DNA from: JAQBQQ01 sp964633955 | GTDB lineage: Bacteria > Patescibacteriota > Gracilibacteria > Peribacterales > Peribacteraceae | Assembly (NCBI GenBank): GCA_964633955.1 | Contig: CAZWIA010000014.1 | Coordinates: 1 to 24,378 of the forward strand | Reading direction: 5' to 3' | DNA length: 24,378 nt | Part shown: positions 6,695 to 14,356 of the stretch, piece by piece | How the letters are laid out: each line of letters begins with the position of its first letter | Numbering within the stretch: position 1 is the first letter of the stretch | Program-made: the position numbers and the translations under genes | The notes under the pieces: model-generated | What the model saw: the letters and a program-made list of their open reading frames with translations, nothing else | Database searches by the model: none | Told to the model about the DNA's origin: nothing

Positions 6695-7258
6695 ATGCCT
6701 CAACCGGAACAGCCACCACAGCGGGATCGGGAACCGATCGGAATCATCCATCCGGCGGAGTACCCGCACGGCGTCCGCGTCCAGCGCTGCGACGCGAATG
6801 GCCAACCGAAAGCAGGTACCCGGATCTACGAAGGACGCATCCTCCATGACATCGCTCCGGGCGCGCCGCTGCAGGTCTACCCCACGGAGGCGGAGCTGCA
6901 GGCAGGAAAACCCACGCGAGACAGGATTCTCAGCACCACGGAGGTGCGGGGGATCGAACGCATGGAGATAGGGGCTCATATTCTCCACACCAGCCCCAAG
7001 GCCGAAGTGGAGCATCACCATTACCGCCTGGAGAAGCGGACGCCGAGCGCACTCGCGAAGGTCAATGGTACCGTGCAGTTGAAAGAAGGCCATGCGCAGA
7101 TCACGGTGGAAATAGACAATCCGACAATTGAACAACTCGCAAGCATCAGCGCCGTAGTTGCCCAGATTGCCGCCCTTACACCGGAGCACGCGACGGCCCT
7201 CCTGGCTGGCGATCGGGCGAGAGTGGGGGATAGGACGCAGCATAGAAGCGCTTCATGA
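6695..7258 (+). CDS. Hypothetical soluble protein
   Basis: 187 aa, family not recognised. The N-terminus is Pro/Gln-rich (MPQPEQPPQRD). A beta-rich middle follows, with 'GIIHPAEYPHGVRVQRCDANGQP' at ~16 onward and 'YEGRILHDIAPGAPLQVYPT'. A His-rich stretch EVEHHHYRLEKR lies near residue ~108, then 'VEIDNPTIEQLASISAVVAQIAAL'. No signal peptide or membrane segment is seen. ATG 6695 is supported by the promoter ending 7 nt upstream. The upstream open frame overlaps the gap leader and is unlikely to be translated. It is followed after 32 nt by the CCA-adding enzyme on the same strand, so the two may be co-transcribed. Confidence 0.72.
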   Translation: MPQPEQPPQRDREPIGIIHPAEYPHGVRVQRCDANGQPKAGTRIYEGRILHDIAPGAPLQVYPTEAELQAGKPTRDRILSTTEVRGIERMEIGAHILHTSPKAEVEHHHYRLEKRTPSALAKVNGTVQLKEGHAQITVEIDNPTIEQLASISAVVAQIAALTPEHATALLAGDRARVGDRTQHRSAS

Positions 7259-7290
7259 ATCCGGTCGCATGAGCCATACTGCGCACAGCC

Positions 7291-8646
7291 ATGCCCATCG
7301 ACCGGTCCATCATTGACGCCACCCTCCGCACCCCCTACGGCGAGCGCGCGTACAAGGTGGTGGAGCAGCTTACGGATGCCGGGCATGACACCTGGTGGGT
7401 GGGCGGCGGCGTGCGGGACATGCTGACCGGGAAGATCCCGGCGGACATAGACATCGCCACCGCCGCCAAGCCGGAGGAAGTGGAGCGGCTCTTTGGCCGG
7501 GTGGATCGTTCGGCGGCGGAACTGGGCAGTGTGCGCGTGACCGTGGGGCCTGATACGTTTGAAGTCACCACGTTCCGGATTGATGACGCGGCATCAGACG
7601 GTCGTCACCCGGAATCCATCGCCTTTGGCACGCGGGAGGAAGACGCGGAGCGGCGGGATCTCACCATCAACGCACTCTATTTCCAACCCATCTCCCGGGA
7701 GCTCTACGATCCATTTGGCGGAGAGGGAGACCTGAAGGAGCGGCTCATCCGCCTGATCGGCGATCCCAAGACGCGGATTGAGCATGACGCGCTGCGCATC
7801 TTCCGCGCCATCCGCTTCCGGGCGCTCTTGGACGGCCAGTACCACCCGGATACCTACCGGGCGCTGCACGAGTGCGCGCCGCTGGTGAGAAAGCTCTCCG
7901 GTCAGCGCGTGCTGGAGGAGCTGGAGAAGCTCCTCAAGGGCCCCAACCCGGCCCGGGGACTGGAGGACCAGTGGGAACTGGATGTCCTGGAGCAGTGCAT
8001 TCCGGAGCTGAGCAGATGCAAGGGTGTAGCTCAGCCGGCGGATTACCACCGTGAAGGCGACGTGTGGGACCACACGCTGCAAGCCGTCTCCGCCCTCACG
8101 GCGGAAGACACGGCGGATGTCCGGCTGGCGATCCTCTTCCATGACATCGGCAAGGCGGAAACGTTCTCCCGTAAGGAGCGCATCCGGTTTGACGAGCACG
8201 CGAGCGTCTCCGGCATCATCGCGGAGACGGTCTTAAACCGCCTCAACTGCCCGGCCAAGCGGAGAGAGAAGATCGTGTGGCTGGTGAAGCACCACATGAT
8301 GATGGGAACGTTCTTTGAGATAGACGAGAGCCGCAAATCCCGCTGGTACCACCACCCGTGGTTCCCGGAGTTGCTCCGCCTGTTCCAGCTGGATATTGCC
8401 GGCACCACGCCAGCGGACTACGGGATGTATGAGAAGATCCTGGCCGACTACCACCGCTTCTTAGACAGCCACCCGCGTCCCCAGAAACCGCTCCTCACGG
8501 GTCATCAGGTGATGGAGATCCTGCACCTCTCGCCCGGTGAGCGGGTAGGTGAGATCCTGCAGGCGCTGCATGACGCGCAGGCGCGCGGAGAGGTGCGCTC
8601 CCGGCAGGAAGCAGTCGCATTCCTGGAACGTCAGCGCGACGGTTAG
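7291..8646 (+). CDS. cca: CCA tRNA nucleotidyltransferase with HD domain
   Basis: A 451-aa class II polymerase-beta-type enzyme that adds or repairs the 3' CCA of tRNAs. The head domain shows WWVGGGVRDMLTG at ~35-47 and the catalytic DIDIA (Asp pair) at ~54-58, with RRDLTINALYF and 'DPFGGEGDLKERLIRLIGDP'. 'RIEHDALRIFRAIRFRA' is the neck. The C-terminal half carries an HD phosphohydrolase domain (VWDHTLQAVSAL ... ILFHDIGKAETF). The length fits HD-containing members. A weak CATACT box lies 10 nt before the ATG. The 3' end overlaps a small minus-strand ORF by 4 nt. Confidence 0.95.
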   Translation: MPIDRSIIDATLRTPYGERAYKVVEQLTDAGHDTWWVGGGVRDMLTGKIPADIDIATAAKPEEVERLFGRVDRSAAELGSVRVTVGPDTFEVTTFRIDDAASDGRHPESIAFGTREEDAERRDLTINALYFQPISRELYDPFGGEGDLKERLIRLIGDPKTRIEHDALRIFRAIRFRALLDGQYHPDTYRALHECAPLVRKLSGQRVLEELEKLLKGPNPARGLEDQWELDVLEQCIPELSRCKGVAQPADYHREGDVWDHTLQAVSALTAEDTADVRLAILFHDIGKAETFSRKERIRFDEHASVSGIIAETVLNRLNCPAKRREKIVWLVKHHMMMGTFFEIDESRKSRWYHHPWFPELLRLFQLDIAGTTPADYGMYEKILADYHRFLDSHPRPQKPLLTGHQVMEILHLSPGERVGEILQALHDAQARGEVRSRQEAVAFLERQRDG

Positions 8647-8846
8647 ACCAGCTTCTCCGCAATGTCCCCGGAGCCCCAGCGGGCCATGCCTGCGTGCCGA
8701 TTGTGCCCGTCCGCCTTAAGCTGCCGCCGGATGTTCTCCGCCGCCTCCTCCTCCGGCTGGAACTCCGCCTCCGCACCCTTGTCCGACCGCCGGCTGTACC
8801 ACGGCATCCAGGCTGCCAGCCCGTGATGGACGGTGTAGTGGGCCAT
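8643..8846 (-). CDS. Small hypothetical protein convergent with cca
   Basis: 67 aa, unrecognised. The sequence is Trp- and His-containing (MAHYTVHHGLAAWMPWYSRR), then an acidic-to-basic helix (PEEEAAENIRRQLKAD), then HAGMARWGSGDIAEKLV. It looks like a soluble domain, without repeats or low complexity. GAGGG sits 1-2 nt before the ATG, too close for a good Shine-Dalgarno. Its stop overlaps the cca stop by 4 nt in the convergent sense. It could be a chance frame in GC-rich DNA, but its composition is more protein-like than the competing frames over the same DNA. Confidence 0.45.
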   Translation of the reverse strand: MAHYTVHHGLAAWMPWYSRRSDKGAEAEFQPEEEAAENIRRQLKADGHNRHAGMARWGSGDIAEKLV

Positions 8847-8924
8847 ACCCTCTGCGACGAAGAACCAGCCGATGTCTTACAAGAAACGACGGCCGGAGAC
8901 CCGGCGGGACACGGTGACTGACAT

Positions 8925-8953
8925 TCGACCGGCATGCCAAAGCGGCGTACACT
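8925..8953 (+). promoter_or_regulatory. Promoter of the DUF5652-like gene
   Basis: TCGACC (8925-8930), a 17-bp spacer and TACACT (8948-8953), ending 7 nt before the ATG at 8961. Confidence 0.5.
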
Positions 8954-8960
8954 GCCACCT

Positions 8961-9239
8961 ATGAACCCACTCTTCCCGTACCCGATGTTGGACACGCGGC
9001 AGCTTTTGCTGCTCGTCTGGTTTCTGGTGGCGCTCGTGCTCATAGACCTGGCGCTCAAGGGCTGGGCCCTCTGGCGGGCCGCCCGCATGGACAAACAGCG
9101 GTGGTTCATCGCACTGCTCGTGATCAACTCCTTCGGCATCCTGCCGACCGTCTTTCTGGTTATGACGAACAACGAGTACAAGCGCGTGACAAGGCAGCCC
9201 AAAAACGCACTGGAGCCGCGTGAGGGGAGCGCTCTGTGA
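8961..9239 (+). CDS. DUF5652-like small membrane protein
   Basis: A 92-aa protein with two membrane helices: ~14-32 (LLLLVWFLVALVLIDLALK) and ~49-68 (WFIALLVINSFGILPTVFLV), joined by a basic loop RAARMDKQRW. The 'W+IALL+IN+FGILP' signature resembles DUF5652, a family of unknown role frequent in CPR genomes. ATG 8961 is chosen over an in-frame ATG at 8934 because a promoter ends 7 nt before 8961. The tail is polar and basic. Confidence 0.75.
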   Translation: MNPLFPYPMLDTRQLLLLVWFLVALVLIDLALKGWALWRAARMDKQRWFIALLVINSFGILPTVFLVMTNNEYKRVTRQPKNALEPREGSAL

Positions 9240-9261
9240 CAGCCATATCAGCAGACAGGAA

Positions 9262-9339
9262 TGGTGGGGGCAAGGGGGATTTGAACCACCGACCGCCGGT
9301 TCATAAGTCCGGAGCTCTAACCAACTGAGCTACTGGCCC
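9262..9339 (-). tRNA. tRNA with anticodon UAU (Ile, AUA codon), poorly paired
   Basis: The minus strand gives a full cloverleaf outline: GGGCCAG-TA, D-arm GCTC...GAGC, anticodon stem CCGGA/ACCGG with loop CTTATGA, a 5-nt variable loop, T-arm GGTGG-TTCAAAT-CCCCC, and 3' acceptor TTGCCCC, then CACCA. The anticodon is UAU, which would read AUA. Mismatches occur at 4-69 (C.C), 31-39 (A.A) and 51-63 (U.C), and base 37 is G where A is usual. It looks like an elongator Met or Ile tRNA that has drifted. It may be functional, or a decaying copy. The exact 3' end is uncertain by one base. Confidence 0.7.
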
Positions 9340-9421
9340 TGGGAAGGAACATCGTCTCTGCCGCTACCATACCAATTTCCACGCAAGACGCCATGCCGAT
9401 CGGAATGGATGTGATCGCCGG

Positions 9422-9454
9422 AAAAAAGGCACCACATCCCTGTGGTGCCCGGAT
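9422..9454 (-). terminator. Terminator of the hypothetical gene 9464-10486
   Basis: On the minus strand: GGCACCACA-GGGA-TGTGGTGCC style hairpin (plus 9428-9454) followed by TTTTTT (plus 9422-9427), starting about 10 nt after the stop codon. This supports minus-strand coding over the long opposite frame. Confidence 0.8.
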
Positions 9455-9463
9455 CTGGCTCCT

Positions 9464-10486
9464 TCACGCCACCTTGTGCCAGCCGCGCGGGGAGCGCGGA
9501 CCTGGCTGGATGGCCTCCACCGCCTCCCGCTCCCGCGCCATGAGCGCCTGCAACTGCAGACCTCTCAGCGCCGGATCGCGGCTGAGGCGGGCCGCACGGA
9601 GGGCTTCCGCGTGGAACCCCAGACCGTGGAGGCGGTACGCCAGGCTGGACAGCGCGTCCCGCGCATCCGCCGCGTGGAACGCCCGGATGGCCAAACGGGC
9701 GTGCGTCACCGTGAACGGACGTGCTTTGACATTCACCAGCCCGATGCGGTAGAGCTCATGCTCCGTGAGGAGGCGTCCAGCCAGTGCGGCGGCATCCGCA
9801 GCCTGTTTCTGGCGCCCGCAGCTGGCCTCCCAACCCGCAATCTCCTCCAGCACCCGCGTCAGTTGGGCGTCCGTCAGGTCCGGCTGGCTGAGCCGGTCCA
9901 GCCAGGTATAGCGCTGCGGCACGTAGGCGCAGAACGCATACGGCCGCGCCGGGCACGGCATGAAGCGATCATCCCCGTACCGCCTGCGCGCATGGTGCAG
10001 GCGCAGGGGAAACGGAACGTTCATTCCGCCGCGGATGCACGCCAGTGCGGCATCCGGGAAGAATCCGGACGCTGCCGCCCGGCACACCGTGTGGGCGGGG
10101 CGCGGAACCCATTGGACCGGAAGCCGGCACGCCAGCTCTGGCCGGCTGGCGGACAACACGGTGGCGGCCTGCTGGAGGACGGCTGCGTACTGGTCAGGCA
10201 AGCCCAGCACGCACGCATACAGCACGTCCGGCCGGCTGATGGATTGGCTGAGCAGCTGGCACGCCAGCTGCACGCGGAGGGAATAGCCCTCCCGTCCAGC
10301 CGACTGGATGAGCAGGACTCCGCTCCATGCAACCGGAGATCGCTCCAGGAAACTGCGGCCAATCGCCAGGAACTCAGCGGAGCCGGCCCCCAGGATGCTG
10401 CCGATGTCCAACACGTCCGCCGCATCGCCGCGGCGCCTGGCGTATCGCAGAGCGGCGACTGCCGCCCGTTCAGGATTGATCGCCAT
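9464..10486 (-). CDS. Hypothetical helical protein
   Basis: 340 aa, family not recognised. It is Ala/Leu/Arg-rich and appears mostly alpha-helical (for example AAVAALRYARRRGDAADVLD and LQQAATVLSASRPELACRL), with many cysteines in the middle third (DVLYACVLGL, CRLPVQW, TVCRAAASG, LACIRGG). There is no clear membrane segment or signal peptide. A C-terminal run of short helices (AFHAADARDALSSLAYRL, HAEALRAARLS) has a TPR-like look, but no repeat period is clear. Start ATG 10486 has GGGGGAAG about 7 nt upstream as a possible ribosome-binding site. A terminator lies directly after the stop. An equally long opposite-strand frame is rejected because it is Arg/Gln-rich and lacks signals. Confidence 0.62.
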   Translation of the reverse strand: MAINPERAAVAALRYARRRGDAADVLDIGSILGAGSAEFLAIGRSFLERSPVAWSGVLLIQSAGREGYSLRVQLACQLLSQSISRPDVLYACVLGLPDQYAAVLQQAATVLSASRPELACRLPVQWVPRPAHTVCRAAASGFFPDAALACIRGGMNVPFPLRLHHARRRYGDDRFMPCPARPYAFCAYVPQRYTWLDRLSQPDLTDAQLTRVLEEIAGWEASCGRQKQAADAAALAGRLLTEHELYRIGLVNVKARPFTVTHARLAIRAFHAADARDALSSLAYRLHGLGFHAEALRAARLSRDPALRGLQLQALMAREREAVEAIQPGPRSPRGWHKVA

Positions 10487-10528
10487 GATCGATCTTCCCC
10501 CTTCAGTGAAGGAACACAAGAAGCCCGC

Positions 10529-10550
10529 TCCGCCGCTCCGTCGCGGCGGA
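10529..10550 (-). repeat. TCCGCCGC hairpin in the leader of the hypothetical gene
   Basis: TCCGCCGC (10529-10536), 6-nt loop, GCGGCGGA (10543-10550). The ends match the TCCGCC...GGCGGA palindromes at 84-99, 14714-14757 and 22468-22486. It lies just downstream of the likely transcription start of the gene at 10486. Confidence 0.6.
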
Positions 10551-10560
10551 CATGGCAAGC

Positions 10561-10589
10561 TCCGTAATTTTCATCATCCCCTCTGTCAA
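10561..10589 (-). promoter_or_regulatory. Possible promoter of the hypothetical gene
   Basis: A perfect TTGACA (plus 10584-10589), a 17-bp spacer and a poor -10 TACGGA (plus 10561-10566). The leader would be ~65 nt and begin with the hairpin at 10529-10550. Confidence 0.35.
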
Positions 10590-10646
10590 GGATAGGGCAA
10601 CACGAAAACCGAACGATCATCTCGCTTTGCCTTCCTCAAGCGGAAA

Positions 10647-11093
10647 TTATTCCTCCGCCGCCACGCTCACGGTGATCGGCTGCTCTGAGCCGCCCAGGCG
10701 GGCAGTGACGGTGAAGCTCCCCACCGCCTTGATGGGAGCGGGGATCACGATATCCTCCGGACTCACCTCCAGCCCGTGCTGGTCTTTGAGCGCCGCGGCT
10801 ACGGCCTCCTCAGTAATGGCAGCGTAGAGCTTGCCGGTCTTGGTCGCCTTGCGCGTGAATGTCACCGTCTTGCCAACCAGGGCGGAGGCGGCGGCGGACT
10901 GCCGCTGCTTCTCCCGCTCCTTCTCCTCCGCGCGCTTCTTGATCTGGTCCGCGTAGCGGCGGCGCACAGTGGGAGTGGCAACCAGCGCCTTCCGCTGGGG
11001 CAGCAGGCAGTTGAGGGCATAGCCATCTCCCACGATCAGCAGATCGTTCTTCTTGCCGATGCCGTTGATATCCTCCAGGAGGAGTACTTCCAT
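10647..11093 (-). CDS. rplI: 50S ribosomal protein L9
   Basis: A 148-aa L9 that binds 23S rRNA and extends from the L1 side of the large subunit. The N-terminal domain (MEVLLLEDINGIGKKNDLLIVGDGYALNCLLPQRKALVAT) matches the family 'L..V..LG..G..V.V..GYARN.L.P...A..AT'. A long Lys/Glu/Arg helix (~50-75) links to a complete C-terminal domain (LVGKTVTFTRKATKTGKLYAAIT ... PITVSVAAEE). ATG 11093 starts the conserved domain. A promoter upstream predicts a leader of about 49 nt that contains a 6-bp hairpin (11107-11129). L9 is missing in some CPR lineages, so its presence helps narrow the host. Confidence 0.95.
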   Translation of the reverse strand: MEVLLLEDINGIGKKNDLLIVGDGYALNCLLPQRKALVATPTVRRRYADQIKKRAEEKEREKQRQSAAASALVGKTVTFTRKATKTGKLYAAITEEAVAAALKDQHGLEVSPEDIVIPAPIKAVGSFTVTARLGGSEQPITVSVAAEE

Positions 11094-11148
11094 GCTTGCG
11101 AGAGGTGAAGACTTGGCTGGCACGTCTTCCTGACAAAAGAGTGCAAGC

Positions 11149-11177
11149 AGTGTACAAACAGATAGACTACCCGTCAA
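11149..11177 (-). promoter_or_regulatory. rplI promoter
   Basis: TTGACG (plus 11172-11177), a 17-bp spacer and TACACT (plus 11149-11154). The predicted start is near 11142. Confidence 0.6.
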
Positions 11178-11295
11178 CGGCCAGCAATCGGCTCCAAGCG
11201 CGCAAAATCCAGCGCCCAATCGCCCGCGGCCGGGGATGCGGCGCGCCCGGCGCACAGGTATTTGGCATTGCCAGGTGAACCGTCCTGCAGCATGG

Positions 11296-13506
11296 CTAGT
11301 CCTGCCGGACCAGCCAGCGGAAGAAGGACCACCAAGACCGCCCCGGCTTGAACACCCGCTCTTCCTTGACGTACCAGCGGTTGAGGCCCAGGAACCGATC
11401 GGAATGCAGGGAGAGCTTGCCCAATTCCACCCCGCGGATGTCCTGGTGATGGGCATAGGTGTAGAGCGGGGAGTAGAGGAAGATGGCGGGCACATCCTGC
11501 TTGAGCACTTCCCGCAGGTCTGAGAGTGCGTTCTTCCGCGCGGCTTCATCCGCCGTGGTGCGGATGATGCCAAGGAGGCTGTCCGCCCGGACGGAGGCGT
11601 ACTGGGACAGGTTGTAGGCGTCACGTCGCAGGTCAGTCTCCTGGCCCGTCACGCGCTGCACGCCGCTGGAATGCCAGTAGGGATAGCTATCCAAATTATC
11701 CAGCAGGGATTGGCCAAACAGGAGCGCATCGTAGTCCCGGGAGAGGAGCCGCCGCTCAAAGTCCTCCGGCGTCTGAGCCACCTCCACGGTCACCTCCGCC
11801 CCCAGGGCCTGCCACTGCTTGCGGATCATCTCCGCCACCCGGGCGTACTGGGGCGGGGATTTGCTGGTGAGGAGGCGGATCCTGAGTGGCTCGCCGCGGT
11901 CATTGACGCGCACGCTCACCGGATCTTCCGACCGGCGTTCCCGCAGGAACGACTGATCCAGGATCATCCGGTCCACCGTGAGGCGGTCCCCGGGTTTTGG
12001 CGCGTCCTTGGTGGCCAGAAAGCGCCGGAGGAGCCGCTGCTCCTCCAGGGCACGCGCGTACGCGCCGGTATCCGTAGCCCGGAAGAGGTAGAAGGAATCC
12101 ACGGTCTGGCCGTCCTCCGTGGTGAGGCGCAGGAGATTCACACCCGGCCGGAGCCCGCCGGAAGCGGTGGAAGTTCCCAGCGTCACCACCCATGCGCCGG
12201 TATTGGCCGCCTGCGTCACGAGCGGGATGGCATTGAGGCGCAAGGCGCGATCAGCTCCGGCGTAGCCGCCGGAAAGGGTGAGAGTAGCGCCGGTATGAAG
12301 CAGCACCACGGGCGACCCGCGGATGACGCCGGTCGCATTGGCATCCGCCTGCTCTTGCAATGCCTGGATCCTCAGCCGCTCCGGCACGAACCAGCGGGAC
12401 TCATGCAACGCGCCCTGGGCGGCAAGCGGGTCAAACTTGTACTGCCAGTCCGCGCTTGCAAGCTCCAGGAGCGGCGTGTCCACGATCCGATCCTCATGCA
12501 CCGCCTGAGAGATGGCCTGCTTGTCCGTCCCCAGCTGCAGCCCCAGGCGGAGCTTGCGGTCCCGCATGACTGTCCGGTCCAGATTGAGGAACACCGCCAC
12601 GTACTGCGGCAGGGTGTAGCTGGCCGCCTCAAACCGGCGCGGCAGGAGGATCTTACCGTCCCCCCCGCGGGGGACTGATCGGATGCCGCTCAGATTATGC
12701 AGATCCGAGAGCAGCGTGGAGTAATCCGGGAACACGCGGAACACCACGCGCTCCAAGCGGTAGGGCGGCGGCAGGATACGAGGGAAGCGCTCCAGCATCA
12801 CCTCCGTAGAGAGGTCCGTCTCCACGATGCTCTTGAGACGGTAGGGGCCGGCCCCGATCGGCTGGAAGCCAAACTCCAGCTCCTGCTTGAGCGCGGAGAC
12901 CGGCACGGCCCCCAGGGCGTGCTTGGGCAAGAGCCCCAAAGTGAGGTTACTGGGGAAGAACGTGTAAGGCTGCTCCAGACGGAAGCGCACCGTGCGGTTA
13001 TCCAGCTTCTCCAGTGTCACCCCGCGGAAGTTCTGCTGGAGCAGGGGATTGGGAAAGTCCGGGTGCTGGATGGTCTGGAACGTGAAGAGCACGTCATCCG
13101 CCGTGACCGGCTGCTGCTGCGCTAACGTGGAATCATGCCAGAACAGTCCCGGGCGCAACTTGAGCGTATAGAGGCGCTTGTCCGGAGAAACCTCCATGGT
13201 GGCCAGGTCCGGTTCAATGATCCCGCGATCCGGGTTGTACCGGAGGAGGCCGGAGAAGACGAGCGAGACGATGTCCCGATTCACGTCGTTCTGCACGGTG
13301 AACCAGGGATTGAGCGGCTGGAGCTGCCCCACCGATCCCTCGATGTACGTCCCGCCCACCGCCGCGCTCACCACCGTGCTCCGCACGTAGAATGTGCGGA
13401 GGAGAATAGTGAGACTGAGGGCAAAGAGTCCCGTGAACGCCGCGAGCGCGATGCGCTCCCACCGGGACATGGTGGCAACGGCGCGGAAGAGACGCCAAGC
13501 GGGCAT
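11296..13506 (-). CDS. Membrane-anchored ABC solute-binding protein (SBP_bac_5 type) with insert
   Basis: A 736-aa member of the peptide/nickel-type extracellular solute-binding family 5. An N-terminal membrane helix (~19-38) is present without a lipobox cysteine, so it is probably anchored rather than lipidated. Family landmarks are 'GGTYIEGSVGQLQPLNPWF' (51-69), 'LKLRPGLFWHDS', 'PVTADDVLFTFQTI' (133-146), 'PIGAGPYRLKS' (216-226), and the C-terminal 'LRIRLLTSKSPPQYARVAEMIRKQW'. About 160 residues (~375-535) interrupt the fold, including a beta-rich Ig-like stretch (~395-475, with NTGAWVVTLG and LRPGVNLLRL). Family members are usually 500-600 aa. No permease or ATPase gene is adjacent. The first ATG is preferred because TACCAT ends 6 nt upstream; ATG 13470 is an alternative. 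Confidence 0.88.
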   Translation of the reverse strand: MPAWRLFRAVATMSRWERIALAAFTGLFALSLTILLRTFYVRSTVVSAAVGGTYIEGSVGQLQPLNPWFTVQNDVNRDIVSLVFSGLLRYNPDRGIIEPDLATMEVSPDKRLYTLKLRPGLFWHDSTLAQQQPVTADDVLFTFQTIQHPDFPNPLLQQNFRGVTLEKLDNRTVRFRLEQPYTFFPSNLTLGLLPKHALGAVPVSALKQELEFGFQPIGAGPYRLKSIVETDLSTEVMLERFPRILPPPYRLERVVFRVFPDYSTLLSDLHNLSGIRSVPRGGDGKILLPRRFEAASYTLPQYVAVFLNLDRTVMRDRKLRLGLQLGTDKQAISQAVHEDRIVDTPLLELASADWQYKFDPLAAQGALHESRWFVPERLRIQALQEQADANATGVIRGSPVVLLHTGATLTLSGGYAGADRALRLNAIPLVTQAANTGAWVVTLGTSTASGGLRPGVNLLRLTTEDGQTVDSFYLFRATDTGAYARALEEQRLLRRFLATKDAPKPGDRLTVDRMILDQSFLRERRSEDPVSVRVNDRGEPLRIRLLTSKSPPQYARVAEMIRKQWQALGAEVTVEVAQTPEDFERRLLSRDYDALLFGQSLLDNLDSYPYWHSSGVQRVTGQETDLRRDAYNLSQYASVRADSLLGIIRTTADEAARKNALSDLREVLKQDVPAIFLYSPLYTYAHHQDIRGVELGKLSLHSDRFLGLNRWYVKEERVFKPGRSWWSFFRWLVRQD

Positions 13507-13512
13507 GGGCGG

Positions 13513-13518
13513 ATGGTA
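13513..13518 (-). promoter_or_regulatory. -10-like TACCAT before the solute-binding protein
   Basis: TACCAT on the minus strand ends 6 nt before the ATG at 13506. No good -35 is seen. Confidence 0.35.
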
Positions 13519-13562
13519 GCGGAAGCGGGAACGGAGTGCGCGGGAAAAAAGGAGTGGAAAAT

Positions 13563-13616
13563 CCTTGTCACCCTTATCTTCCCTTTTGACCCTTTCTTCC
13601 CTTTTTACCCTCCTAC
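13563..13616 (-). repeat. Degenerate 9-bp repeat array
   Basis: Plus-strand units cttgtcacc, cttatcttc, ccttttgac, cctttcttc, cctttttac, cctcctaca run up to the secG stop. This is the same family as the arrays at 15895-16026 (aaaagggtg-type on the other strand). Confidence 0.65.
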
Positions 13617-13825
13617 AGGAACCACTCCAGGACCGCCAGGCCGAAGAACGCGATGCTCAGCCAGATGGTCAGCTGGTAGATGACCCTCTCCGCGCCCCTG
13701 CGCTGCACCTGGATAGCCCCGCTGCCGCCAAAGGTGGCAGACAGCCCGGACACCCGGTGCTGCAGCAGGATGCCGAAGCTGAGGAGGAGCGCCAGGACGA
13801 TCTGGACCAGCAGGAGGAAACTCAT
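13613..13825 (-). CDS. secG: Preprotein translocase subunit SecG
   Basis: A 70-aa SecG of the SecYEG channel. The two-helix layout is clear: helix 1 at ~4-22 (LLLVQIVLALLLSFGILLQ), the conserved loop 'HRVSGLSATFGGSGAIQVQRRGAER' (G-GLS..FGG..), and helix 2 at ~49-69. The length is typical for compact SecG. The start is supported by a promoter ending 8 nt upstream. The 3' end abuts the 9-bp repeat array. The next gene upstream on the same strand (13897-14274) has its own spacing of 71 nt. Confidence 0.9.
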   Translation of the reverse strand: MSFLLLVQIVLALLLSFGILLQHRVSGLSATFGGSGAIQVQRRGAERVIYQLTIWLSIAFFGLAVLEWFL

Positions 13826-13833
13826 ACGCCAGT

Positions 13834-13862
13834 AGAGTAGGGAAGCAATGGCGATCAGGCAA
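13834..13862 (-). promoter_or_regulatory. secG promoter
   Basis: TTGCCT (plus 13857-13862), a 17-bp spacer and TACTCT (plus 13834-13839), ending 8 nt before the ATG. Confidence 0.5.
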
Positions 13863-13896
13863 TATCCGTTTCAGGCGCCAAGGATCGCTCCACCCT

Positions 13897-14274
13897 TCAA
13901 GTCAGCACCTGATTGAGGGCGATGATCACGCTGAACACGGCCAGGAGCCCCAGCCACCAGTACAGGATGCGGCGCTTCCGGGCCCCGCCGGGCAGCCGCG
14001 CGTTCTCCACCAGGAAGATCACCAGAGCAATCAGGAGCCAGAGGAGCGGGTGGATGAGCAGATCGAGCACGGTAGGTTGCACGTCCGAACACGGCGGCCC
14101 GTCCCCGTAGTTCACCCGGCAGTTCAGCCACAGCATGCCGCTGAAGTAGTTCACCACGGTCAGCACAAAGAGCCCAAACGCGTAGAGGGCGTTCAGAATC
14201 AAGTCCCCCGTAGACGGCACCTCTTTGTGGTTGTTCTTCAACCGGAAGCGCAGTGCGGGCAGACGGAAGTTCAT
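13897..14274 (-). CDS. Small membrane protein, three helices, unknown
   Basis: 125 aa, not recognised. A basic N-terminus (MNFRLPALRFRLKNNHKE) precedes a helix at ~26-48 (LILNALYAFGLFVLTVVNYFSG). A loop with two cysteines (LNCRVNYGDGPPCSD) follows, then a helix at ~66-88 (LIHPLLWLLIALVIFLV), a basic turn (PGGARKRR) and a third helix (~99-122). The paired cysteines would face outside if the N-terminus is inside. ATG 14274 is used; an in-frame TTG at 14298 is possible. It sits between secG and tRNA-Val on the same strand. Confidence 0.68.
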   Translation of the reverse strand: MNFRLPALRFRLKNNHKEVPSTGDLILNALYAFGLFVLTVVNYFSGMLWLNCRVNYGDGPPCSDVQPTVLDLLIHPLLWLLIALVIFLVENARLPGGARKRRILYWWLGLLAVFSVIIALNQVLT

Positions 14275-14356
14275 GGGAATGTGGAGACGCACAGGCAATC
14301 CTACTGGCTCGCGGGGAAGTTGAAACCGATCAGACTTGCCATCGCCGAGCGAAGGT

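Noticed and set aside
8872..8964. 30-codon plus-strand frame (MSYKKRRPETRRD...) whose stop overlaps the ATG of the DUF5652-like gene
   Set aside because: The ATGA overlap is suggestive, but the frame is short, has no start signal and the downstream gene has its own promoter inside it.
9476..10567. Long plus-strand open frame (363 codons) opposite the hypothetical gene
   Set aside because: Arg/Gln/His-rich composition typical of a shadow frame. The terminator at 9422-9454 and the start signals fit the minus strand.
11094..11148. GCTTGC/GCAAGC pairing that would close a structured rplI leader
   Set aside because: The distal half lies between the -10 box and the predicted start, so it would not be transcribed.
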